This document shows, piece after piece, positions 1-5,862 of a stretch of 35,800 nt of DNA; position 1 is the stretch's first letter; every line of letters starts with the position of its first letter. Under the pieces are notes generated by a model. It was not told the origin of the DNA. It worked only from the letters and a program-made list of their open reading frames with translations, and ran no database searches. This DNA is from Burkholderiaceae bacterium. Its GTDB lineage: Bacteria; Pseudomonadota; Gammaproteobacteria; Burkholderiales; Burkholderiaceae_E. The stretch lies in NCBI GenBank assembly GCA_024637155.1, contig JAGXFR010000036.1, positions 1-35,800 on the forward strand, given 5' to 3'. The translations under genes were made by a program, and so were the position numbers.

Positions 1-1
1 G

Positions 2-160
2 CTGGACGCCCTTGAACGCAACGAGTGGAATGTCACGCGCAGCGCCGAGGAGACCGGAATGCAGCGCACCAACTTCCAGGCGCTGATGAAGAAGTACCAG
101 GTCCGCGCGCGCGGGAGCGAATCGGAGTCCGGGAGCGGGCACGAAGATCGGGACGAATGA
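2..160 (+). CDS. C-terminal end of an NtrC-type (sigma-54-dependent) response regulator, partial
   Basis: Only the last 52 codons are in the window; the gene enters from the left edge and stops with TGA at 158-160. The visible part is a Fis-type helix-turn-helix: a first helix with LERNEWNVTRSAEETGM, then QRTNFQALMKKYQV as the recognition helix. This arrangement closes NtrC/NtrX-type enhancer-binding regulators, which bind upstream of sigma-54 promoters and activate transcription by ATP hydrolysis. The final 17 or so residues are a charged, Ser/Glu/Asp-rich tail outside the domain. It lies about 200 bases upstream of the cytochrome cluster on the same strand, so it could regulate it, but that is inference. 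The receiver and AAA+ domains are outside the window, so the subfamily cannot be assigned. Confidence 0.8.
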   Translation: MDALERNEWNVTRSAEETGMQRTNFQALMKKYQVRARGSESESGSGHEDRDE

Positions 161-220
161 GCCGACGCGACGCGCCGCACATGATCCCTGTGTACCCGTG
201 ACGCGACGCCGCCGACCCTC

Positions 221-242
221 ATCGGTACTAATCCGTACCGAT
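221..242. promoter_or_regulatory. Perfect 8-bp inverted repeat, candidate operator upstream of the multihaem cytochrome
   Basis: ATCGGTAC, six bases (TAATCC), then GTACCGAT: a perfect dyad in otherwise gene-free DNA. A -10-like GATAAT lies at 271-276, which would put the dyad centre about 50 bases upstream of the start of transcription, a usual place for an activator. No good -35 is seen 16-18 bases before the GATAAT, which fits an activator-dependent promoter. It is not followed directly by a T-run good enough for a terminator. The same GTAC-N6-GTAC core recurs at 4421-4436. Confidence 0.45.
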
Positions 243-366
243 TCATTCCTTTTTCAGCGTCGTTTCTTGCGATAATCTCCCCGCCGCACCAAACTAGAGG
301 TGCGGTATCTTGTTATCTGGCGTCGGACCACCGGACTGGCGGCGGCGCGCACGGGGGACTGAACGC

Positions 367-1797
367 ATGAGCATCGGCTGGAAACCATTCACCGTCAAGG
401 TGTCGCTCGTCACGGTGCTCGTGGCATTGGTCGTGTTGCTTGCGACCGGGGCCGGCGGCATCGTCGCCTGGGAGCACCAGAACAGCAACGCGTTCTGCAC
501 CTACACCTGCCACGCCGTCCATCCCGAAGAGCCGCGCGCCCACGCGCAGGGCTTTCATGCGCGGGTGCAGTGCGTCGAGTGTCATGAGGGGCGCAAGCCG
601 ACGCTGCACATCCTGGCCGCCAAGTTCGTCCACGTGAACCGCATCTGGGCGATGATGGCCGGCAGCTACGGGCGGCCCAGGCAAGCCGCCGCCCTGCGCC
701 CGTTGCGTGAATCCTGCGAGGGCTGCCACTGGCCGTCCGTGGTGCACGACGACAGCGTGCGTGTACGCGCGCGCTACGCGATCGACGAGGCCAGCACGGA
801 GACCCGCTACAAGCTGACGCTGCACACCGGGTTCGGGACCGTCCGGGAGAACAACGCGCAGGGCATTCACTGGCACATCAAGCAGCAGGTCAACTACGTC
901 GCGCTCGATCCGCAGAACCAGCAGATCGCGCTCGTCGAGGTGATCGACGACGACGGGAAGAAGACGACGTACTTCGACGCCAGTCTCGGGGTGTCGCGCG
1001 CGGATCTGGAGAAGAAGGCCAAGTCCCGCATGGAGTGCGTGGACTGCCACAGTTCAGTGGGGCACCAGTTCCGCAACCCGGCTGACCTGGTCGACGAGGC
1101 GATCGCCAGCGGCGAAATCGACCGGGCCCTCCCCTTCGCGAAGGCGCGCGCGCTCGCGCTGATCGGGAAGGCCGACCAGTTGCGCGGCAGCGCGAAGGAA
1201 CTCGAGCCGAAGCTCGAAAAGCTGGTCGAGGAAGCGGTGCCCAAGAGCGTCAGGGCGTCTGACGAACTCGAGAACAAGTTCGCCACGGCGATGAATCGCA
1301 TCCTGCTGACGTCTTCGTTCTCCAAGGAAGGCTTCAACTGGAGGAGTTTCCCGTTCAACACGGGCCACAAGGACTTCCCGGGCTGCTTCCGCTGCCATGA
1401 CGGAAAGCACGTGGACGACAAGGGCGAAGCGATCCGTTTCCAGTGCACGCTGTGCCACGATCTGCCCAAGGTGGTCGGCGAGGATGGCGTCCGCTCGGTC
1501 GCCTCGACGATCGACCCGGAAGAGATCAAGCCGCGTTCGCATAGGAACGGAAACTGGATGCGCGACCATGCGATCAAGCCACGGGACTCGTGCGCGAACT
1601 GCCATGGCGAGATCAAGGTCGGCAAGGACGGCGGATCGTTCTGCTCGAACCCCGCGTGCCACGGCCGCGAATGGCCAGCGATCGTGATCGCGCAGATGCC
1701 GGTGGGCGCGGCGGCGCTCCAGGGGGAAAGTCCGCCGGCCCAGCCGGCACCGGCACCAGCCACGAAACCGGTGAGTCCGCCGGCAAGGAAACCCTAG
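367..1797 (+). CDS. Membrane-anchored NapC/NirT-like multihaem c-type cytochrome (8 haem motifs)
   Basis: 476 residues. The start is set at ATG 367, preceded by GGGGGA; a longer reading from 310 would add 19 Arg-rich residues and no domain. One N-terminal membrane helix at about residues 11-35 anchors the protein in the inner membrane with the haems in the periplasm. Haem motifs start at Cys44 (CTYTCH, three-residue spacer), Cys69 (CVECH), Cys117 (CEGCH), Cys224 (CVDCH), Cys340 (CFRCH), Cys360 (CTLCH), Cys409 (CANCH) and Cys426 (CSNPACH, four-residue spacer). The first part matches the NapC/NirT quinol-oxidising plan; a long, partly helical linker at 240-330 and a second haem group follow, and the tail (about 452-476) is Pro/Ala-rich. 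The general plan resembles ImcH of Geobacter, a NapC/NirT-type cytochrome that passes quinol electrons to periplasmic cytochromes. Substrate and partner are inferred; the cytochrome assignment is firm. Confidence 0.85.
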   Translation: MSIGWKPFTVKVSLVTVLVALVVLLATGAGGIVAWEHQNSNAFCTYTCHAVHPEEPRAHAQGFHARVQCVECHEGRKPTLHILAAKFVHVNRIWAMMAGSYGRPRQAAALRPLRESCEGCHWPSVVHDDSVRVRARYAIDEASTETRYKLTLHTGFGTVRENNAQGIHWHIKQQVNYVALDPQNQQIALVEVIDDDGKKTTYFDASLGVSRADLEKKAKSRMECVDCHSSVGHQFRNPADLVDEAIASGEIDRALPFAKARALALIGKADQLRGSAKELEPKLEKLVEEAVPKSVRASDELENKFATAMNRILLTSSFSKEGFNWRSFPFNTGHKDFPGCFRCHDGKHVDDKGEAIRFQCTLCHDLPKVVGEDGVRSVASTIDPEEIKPRSHRNGNWMRDHAIKPRDSCANCHGEIKVGKDGGSFCSNPACHGREWPAIVIAQMPVGAAALQGESPPAQPAPAPATKPVSPPARKP

Positions 1798-1817
1798 CGT
1801 CAGCCAGCCCGGCTGCC

Positions 1818-1844
1818 GACCGGACCATGCCTCCTGGTCCGGTC
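1818..1844 (+). terminator. 10-bp hairpin after the multihaem cytochrome gene
   Basis: GACCGGACCA and TGGTCCGGTC form a perfect 10-bp stem around a 7-base loop, 20 bases after the stop codon. No T-run follows, so it is a poor intrinsic terminator. It may instead protect the 3' end of the upstream message or limit read-through to the small cytochrome gene that follows. Confidence 0.4.
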
Positions 1845-1965
1845 CGGTTGGCCGACGGTCAACGCAACCGGATCCAGGACGTTGATGTAAAGGTCACTTC
1901 TTTTGAATGCGTCCTCCGAGGACGATGCAACTGGCAGTTTTTCTTTCACCGTGCAGGAGACAACC

Positions 1966-2265
1966 ATGAAGAAACAGCTTTTCATTTCCCTTCTCGCCGC
2001 TGCGGCGCTGACCGTTGGATCGGGCGCCTACGCGCAGGATGCGAGCAAGGGCGAAGCCGCCGCCAAGGCCTCGAAGTGCCTCGGATGCCACTCGGCTGAC
2101 AAGGACGGCGACGCGCCTTCGTACAAGAAGATCAGCGCGAAATTCAAAAAGGACGCCGCCAAGGTGACTGCGGCCTTCGACAAGGTCGAAGACCACGCCA
2201 AGGTCAAGAAGAGCGTCAAGCCGGACGATCTGAAGAACATCGTCGCCTGGATCGTGTCGATGTAA
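1966..2265 (+). CDS. Periplasmic monohaem class I c-type cytochrome (first of three paralogues)
   Basis: 99 residues with a clear Sec signal peptide (MKK, hydrophobic core, cleavage after AYA at about residue 23), giving a mature protein of about 76 residues. The start is ATG 1966, with GGAG just upstream. The single haem motif is CLGCH (Cys38-His42), followed by a PSYKKISAKFK segment and a C-terminal helix (DDLKNIVAWIV) typical of small class I cytochromes. Where relatives carry the distal Met before this helix, this protein has His77 (VEDHAKV); the only later Met is the very last residue. It probably shuttles electrons in the periplasm between the multihaem membrane cytochromes on either side. 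The two other copies are at 4583 and 5385; this one is the most divergent. Confidence 0.85.
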   Translation: MKKQLFISLLAAAALTVGSGAYAQDASKGEAAAKASKCLGCHSADKDGDAPSYKKISAKFKKDAAKVTAAFDKVEDHAKVKKSVKPDDLKNIVAWIVSM

Positions 2266-2287
2266 TCTCGCGGCAGCAGACCGGAGC

Positions 2288-2315
2288 GGGGCCGGCGCAT
2301 GCCGGCCCCATTTCT
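2288..2315 (+). terminator. Intrinsic terminator-like hairpin after the first small cytochrome
   Basis: GGGGCCGGC, loop GCAT, then GCCGGCCCC make a perfect 9-bp GC stem 22 bases after the cytochrome stop, followed by ATTTCTTATT. The T-tract is weak. The hairpin lies between convergent genes, just outside the end of the acetoacetyl-CoA synthetase gene, so it may serve both. Confidence 0.65.
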
Positions 2316-4303
2316 TATTGCGCGCCCGGTTCCGCGCGCTGTCGCGCAAAGGCGATGTACCAATCCAGGCTGTCCGGATTGCCCATTGCGTCCCGGTTGA
2401 GGATCTTGGCCGGGGCGTGACCGAGCAGCAGCTTGCGGATCGGCAACTCCATCTTCTTGCCGGACAGCGTTCGGGGGATTGCCGGGACCTGCAGGATCTC
2501 GTCCGGGACGTGCCGCGCGGAGAGCGCGGCGCGGATGCGCGCGACGATCTTCTCGCGCAACGCGTCGCCGGTCTGCGCATCCTCCAGGGAAATCCCCTCG
2601 CGCAGCACGACGAAAAGCGGCATGTAGCTCGGACGCCCCAGGTACTCGAGATCAACGACCAGGCTGTCGAGCACCTCAGGAATCGACTCGACAGCGCGGT
2701 AGATCTCGGCGGTGCCCATCCGGATGCCGTGCCGGTTGATCGTCGTGTCCGAGCGGCCGTAAATGATCGCCCCGCCCCCGGGGGTAATGCGAATCCAGTC
2801 CCCATGGCGCCAGACGCCGGGGAACACATCGAAGTAGCTGTCGCGATACCGGGAACCGTCGGCGTCGCCCCACAGGTAGAGCGGCATCGAGGGCATCGGT
2901 CGGACGCAGACCAGCTCGCCGACCTCGTCGGAGAGCGCCACCCCCTCGTCGCTCCAGGCCTCGACCGCAGCGCCGAGGCAGCGGCACTGCATTTCGCCGG
3001 GGACGACGGGCAGCATGCGATTGCCGCCGATGAACGCGCCCGCGAAGTCGGTTCCCCCGGAAATCACGCACCACCAGAGATTCGGACTCAGTTGTTCGTA
3101 GCCCCACTGGTAGCACTCCGCCGACAGCGGCGAACCGGTCGCGCCGAGCGCCCGCAGACGCGACAGATCGGCGACCCGGCCTGGCTCGATCCCGGCCTTG
3201 CGGCACGAGTCGTGGTAGGCGGCACCGGCCCCGAAAAAGGTGACCCCGGTCTCGCCGACGAAGCGCCACAGCGTCGTCCAGTCGGGCCAGCCAGGGTTGC
3301 CATCGTAGATGCAGATCGTCGAACCGCCGAGCAAGCCGCCGACCTGGCAGTTCCACATGATCCAGCCCGTGCTCGAGTACCAGTGAAAGCGGTCCTGCGG
3401 ACCGATGTCGTTTTGCAGCACGCCGAGCTTGAGCGCCTCGAGAATCACACCGCCGTGCCCATGGACGATCGGCTTGGGCATTCCGGTCGTGCCGCTCGAG
3501 TAGACGACCCACAGGGGATGGTCGAAAGGCACCCAGCGGGGCTGCCAACCCGCCGGAGCCACGCCGGAACTCGCCTCGGCCCAGTTCGTCACGCGCACGC
3601 GCGGCGCCTCGAAGGGCCTCGGCCCGTCCGCGAACGGGAGGAAGACGAGTTCGGCAACGCTGGGCAGCGCCGCAAGCATCTCCCGCAGGACCTCGCGACG
3701 GTCGTGATCCCTGCCCCCATAGCGGTAGCCGTCACAGGCGAAGAGCACCTTGGGTTCGATCTGTCGCAGACGGTCGAGAACGCTGACCGGTCCCATGTCG
3801 GGCGAACAGACCGACCAGATCGCCCCGACGCTCGCGCTCGCGAGGAACGCGATCACGGTCTCGGGAATATTCGGCAGGTACGCGGCGACACGATCGCCGG
3901 GCCGCACCCCCATCTGCTCGAGGCGGGTCGCCACCGCGGCGACACGGTCACGCAGCTCCGACCAGCCTATTTCCCCGATCCCGCCGCGCTCGCCGCGAAA
4001 CACGATTGCGGGACGGCCGCCCTGCTCCGCGTCCGCGACGTGCCGCAACACCTGCTGCGCGTAATTGACCTGCGCTCCGTCGAACCAGCGCGCACCCGGC
4101 ATCGTCGCATCGGCGAGGACCCGCTCGAAGGGCTTCGGCGAGCGAATCTCGAAATAATCCCAGATGGACCCCCAGAACGCCTCGAGATCCGTCACGGACC
4201 AGCGCCAGAGCGCCTCATAGCCCGGGAACGCGAGGCCGCGTTCGCGGCCCAGCCACTCCTCGTAGCGGGCCAGTTGAGGGAGGGGGACGGGAAGAGCACT
4301 CAT
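2315..4303 (-). CDS. Acetoacetyl-CoA synthetase (acetoacetate--CoA ligase)
   Basis: 662 residues, the usual length for the family. It activates acetoacetate with ATP and CoA to acetoacetyl-CoA through an acyl-AMP intermediate in the cytoplasm, feeding ketone-body use or polyhydroxybutyrate turnover. Visible signatures are the N-terminal cap typical of ANL-type synthetases (AFWGSIWDYFEI, about 42-53), the P-loop YSSGTTGMPKPIVHG at about 268-282, a YGRSDTTINRHG hinge region, and SGKKMELPIRKLL near residue 614, which holds the catalytic Lys. The start chosen is ATG 4303, with GAGG upstream; a 33-residue longer reading adds nothing recognisable. It sits on the opposite strand inside the cytochrome cluster, convergent with the first small cytochrome and divergent from the second. 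No functional link to electron transfer is evident. Confidence 0.92.
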   Translation of the reverse strand: MSALPVPLPQLARYEEWLGRERGLAFPGYEALWRWSVTDLEAFWGSIWDYFEIRSPKPFERVLADATMPGARWFDGAQVNYAQQVLRHVADAEQGGRPAIVFRGERGGIGEIGWSELRDRVAAVATRLEQMGVRPGDRVAAYLPNIPETVIAFLASASVGAIWSVCSPDMGPVSVLDRLRQIEPKVLFACDGYRYGGRDHDRREVLREMLAALPSVAELVFLPFADGPRPFEAPRVRVTNWAEASSGVAPAGWQPRWVPFDHPLWVVYSSGTTGMPKPIVHGHGGVILEALKLGVLQNDIGPQDRFHWYSSTGWIMWNCQVGGLLGGSTICIYDGNPGWPDWTTLWRFVGETGVTFFGAGAAYHDSCRKAGIEPGRVADLSRLRALGATGSPLSAECYQWGYEQLSPNLWWCVISGGTDFAGAFIGGNRMLPVVPGEMQCRCLGAAVEAWSDEGVALSDEVGELVCVRPMPSMPLYLWGDADGSRYRDSYFDVFPGVWRHGDWIRITPGGGAIIYGRSDTTINRHGIRMGTAEIYRAVESIPEVLDSLVVDLEYLGRPSYMPLFVVLREGISLEDAQTGDALREKIVARIRAALSARHVPDEILQVPAIPRTLSGKKMELPIRKLLLGHAPAKILNRDAMGNPDSLDWYIAFARQRAEPGAQ

Positions 4304-4420
4304 CGCAACCTCATTCGGTGTAGGGGCGTCGATGAGTCTAGCAGCGCCTGATTCCTGCGCATCCTGTCGCCGGGGCGCGACATTTGTGACGCGGCAGGAC
4401 AAACCGCCACAATCCGAACT

Positions 4421-4436
4421 TGTACTTCATCGTACA
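4421..4436. promoter_or_regulatory. Inverted repeat TGTAC-N6-GTACA between divergent genes
   Basis: A perfect 5-bp dyad with a 6-base spacer (TTCATC) in the 279-base gap between the divergent synthetase (start 4303) and cytochrome (start 4583). Core bases and spacing match the dyad at 221-242, so both may bind the same dimeric regulator. No convincing -10/-35 pair was found beside it. The rest of the gap holds no other feature I can support. Confidence 0.35.
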
Positions 4437-4582
4437 TTCAGGCACACTTCAGTTCTACGGTTTTCTGGGTGAGCGTACTGACTTAACCCGCGGGTGCGGA
4501 AGGTCCGGCCGCTCGTTTTGGGTGACGCGGGATGCGGCCGTACAAGAGGCCACCAGCCCCGCATTTTATGAAGGCGAGTGGA

Positions 4583-4921
4583 ATGAGTATTCGAATCGCG
4601 CTGGCAGCGGCCGGCATCTGTGTTTTCGCAATGGTCACAACCGCCTCGGCTCAGGTCGACGCGGGCGCCGCCGAAGCGTTGGTCAAGGCCGAGAAGTGCA
4701 CCAAGTGCCACGACGTCGAGAAGACGAAGAAGGCCACTTCGTTCAAAGCAGTGGCCGCCAAGTACAAGGGCAAGGCCGACGGCGAAGCAGCGATCACGAA
4801 GATGCTGACGACGGGCGGCAAGGTCAAGGCCGCGGACGGCACCGAGGAAGAGCACGATGCCATCGGGACCAAGGACGCCAAGGCCGTCAAGAACCTGGTC
4901 GGCTGGATTCTTTCGCGCTAG
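4583..4921 (+). CDS. Periplasmic monohaem class I c-type cytochrome (second paralogue)
   Basis: 112 residues. The start is ATG 4583 with an AAGGCGA-type ribosome site; ATG 4568 would add five residues ahead of a signal peptide that already begins well at 4583. The signal peptide ends at ASA/Q, about residue 24. The haem motif is CTKCH (Cys39-His43), followed by SFKAVAAKYKGKA and the C-terminal helix AVKNLVGWIL. The candidate distal ligand before that helix is His91 (EEEHDAIG); a Met is present farther upstream (Met74, TKMLTTG). Compared with the third paralogue there is an extra loop (about 79-88, GGKVKAADGT). A periplasmic electron carrier for the neighbouring membrane cytochromes is the likely role. 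It is transcribed divergently from the synthetase gene. Confidence 0.85.
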   Translation: MSIRIALAAAGICVFAMVTTASAQVDAGAAEALVKAEKCTKCHDVEKTKKATSFKAVAAKYKGKADGEAAITKMLTTGGKVKAADGTEEEHDAIGTKDAKAVKNLVGWILSR

Positions 4922-4938
4922 AACAGGCTTGGTTTCGC

Positions 4939-4989
4939 GGGGGTGTGTCCGGGTCCGCGCCGACGTACGGCGGGCTTGGACACGCCCCC
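4939..4989 (+). terminator. Long hairpin after the second small cytochrome
   Basis: GGGGGTGTGTCC (4939-4950) pairs with GGACACGCCCCC (4978-4989) over 12 positions with one G-T pair, and an inner CGCCG/CGGCG stem (4958-4962 with 4968-4972) extends it. It begins 18 bases after the stop codon. No T-run follows, so termination would be inefficient or Rho-assisted; a role as a 3' stabiliser is equally possible. Confidence 0.5.
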
Positions 4990-5384
4990 CACTGCGAATG
5001 AGTTCGGCGGGATCTGACAGAACCTGAGCAATGAACTCGGGCATCGCCCCTCGTCGACGTCGAAACAACAACTCGGAAGCCCGGTTTGCGACGGCCCCGC
5101 GAAGGCTCTCGGCTCGTCCGAAAAGCCCGTAGGTACTTGTTCGTCCGATTTGTATCGCTGTGCCAGGCAGCCCCTGCACCGCGCCGGCGTTCGCCTGCGC
5201 GACTGTCCTGTAATTGACCTTCACCAGGACTTCATTCAGACTTCGCCCGTTGACTCCGTGGGCGTGCGGCCTGCGCGCGTAAACCAAACCGGGCCGCGCA
5301 GCGTTGTCAGTATGCGAAGGGCGCAGCCTTTCGAGCACCCTGCGAAGGGAAACGGTACCCGTCAATCCTGGAGGAAGAGTTCAA
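4990..5384 (+). other. Long leader region between the second and third small cytochrome genes
   Basis: About 395 bases with no credible gene: open frames crossing it lack coding character and family resemblance. A TTGACC at 5215-5220 could be a -35 box, but no matching -10 is evident. A strong ribosome site (GGAGGAAGAG) ends the region just before ATG 5385. The length suggests that the third cytochrome has its own promoter here. Confidence 0.3.
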
Positions 5385-5693
5385 ATGAAGATGAAGATCG
5401 CGCTGGCCGTTGCCGGCATCGCTGTATTCGGACTGGTCGGCAATGCGTCAGCCACCGACGCGGCCGCCGCCGAGGCCATGATGAAGGCCGAGAAGTGCAC
5501 CAAGTGCCATGACGTCGCCAAGGACAAGAAAGGGCCGTCCTTCAAGACGACCGCTGCGAAGTACAAGGGCAAGGCGGACGCCGAAGCGACGCTCACGAAA
5601 ATGCTGACGACCGGCACCGCCGACCATGACCCGGTCGGGTCGAAGGACGCCAAGGCGATCAAGAACCTGGTCACGTTCATTCTCGCCCAGTAA
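5385..5693 (+). CDS. Periplasmic monohaem class I c-type cytochrome (third paralogue)
   Basis: 102 residues starting at ATG 5385 behind an excellent GGAGGAAGAG site, the best of the three copies. The signal peptide is cleaved after NASA, about residue 23. The haem motif is CTKCH (Cys38-His42), then PSFKTTAAKYKGKAD and the closing helix AIKNLVTFILAQ. It is very close to the second paralogue, sharing KAEKCTKCHDV and AAKYKGKAD, which points to a local duplication. The residue at the distal-ligand position is His81 (TADHDPVG), where related class I cytochromes have Met in a MPP turn; Met73 lies eight residues earlier. It directly precedes the nine-haem cytochrome b/c fusion gene and is a likely redox partner of it, though a hairpin separates the two genes. 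Confidence 0.87.
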   Translation: MKMKIALAVAGIAVFGLVGNASATDAAAAEAMMKAEKCTKCHDVAKDKKGPSFKTTAAKYKGKADAEATLTKMLTTGTADHDPVGSKDAKAIKNLVTFILAQ

Positions 5694-5773
5694 TCCGGGG
5701 CGGGGGCGTCTGAGCACTGACGCGTCGGTGCGACCTTGATCGAGGCTGCACCGGTGAAGCCCCTCTAGCGTTG

Positions 5774-5811
5774 CGGGCCGTGACCCCTGGGTCCGGCCCG
5801 CATCCTTGTTT
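5774..5811 (+). terminator. Hairpin between the third small cytochrome and the cytochrome b/c fusion
   Basis: CGGGCCG (5774-5780) pairs with CGGCCCG (5794-5800), and within it GACCC pairs with GGGTC. The sequence after it (CATCCTTGTTT) is only moderately T-rich. It may partly terminate the abundant small-cytochrome message while letting some transcription continue into the fusion gene 63 bases further on. Confidence 0.5.
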
Positions 5812-5862
5812 GGCAGGACGCGCCCCATCGGGCGCAGACCTCGCGGGAAGAAGAGAACTCCT

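Noticed and set aside
161..366. Sigma-54 promoter for the multihaem cytochrome, suggested by the NtrC-type regulator upstream
   Set aside because: No GG-N10-GC element with the usual surroundings was found in the interval.
2318..4351. 677-residue frame on the plus strand opposite the acetoacetyl-CoA synthetase
   Set aside because: It is the antisense of a well-supported gene; high GC in third codon positions keeps the opposite frame open. The sequence is Arg/Ala/Asp-rich with no domain.
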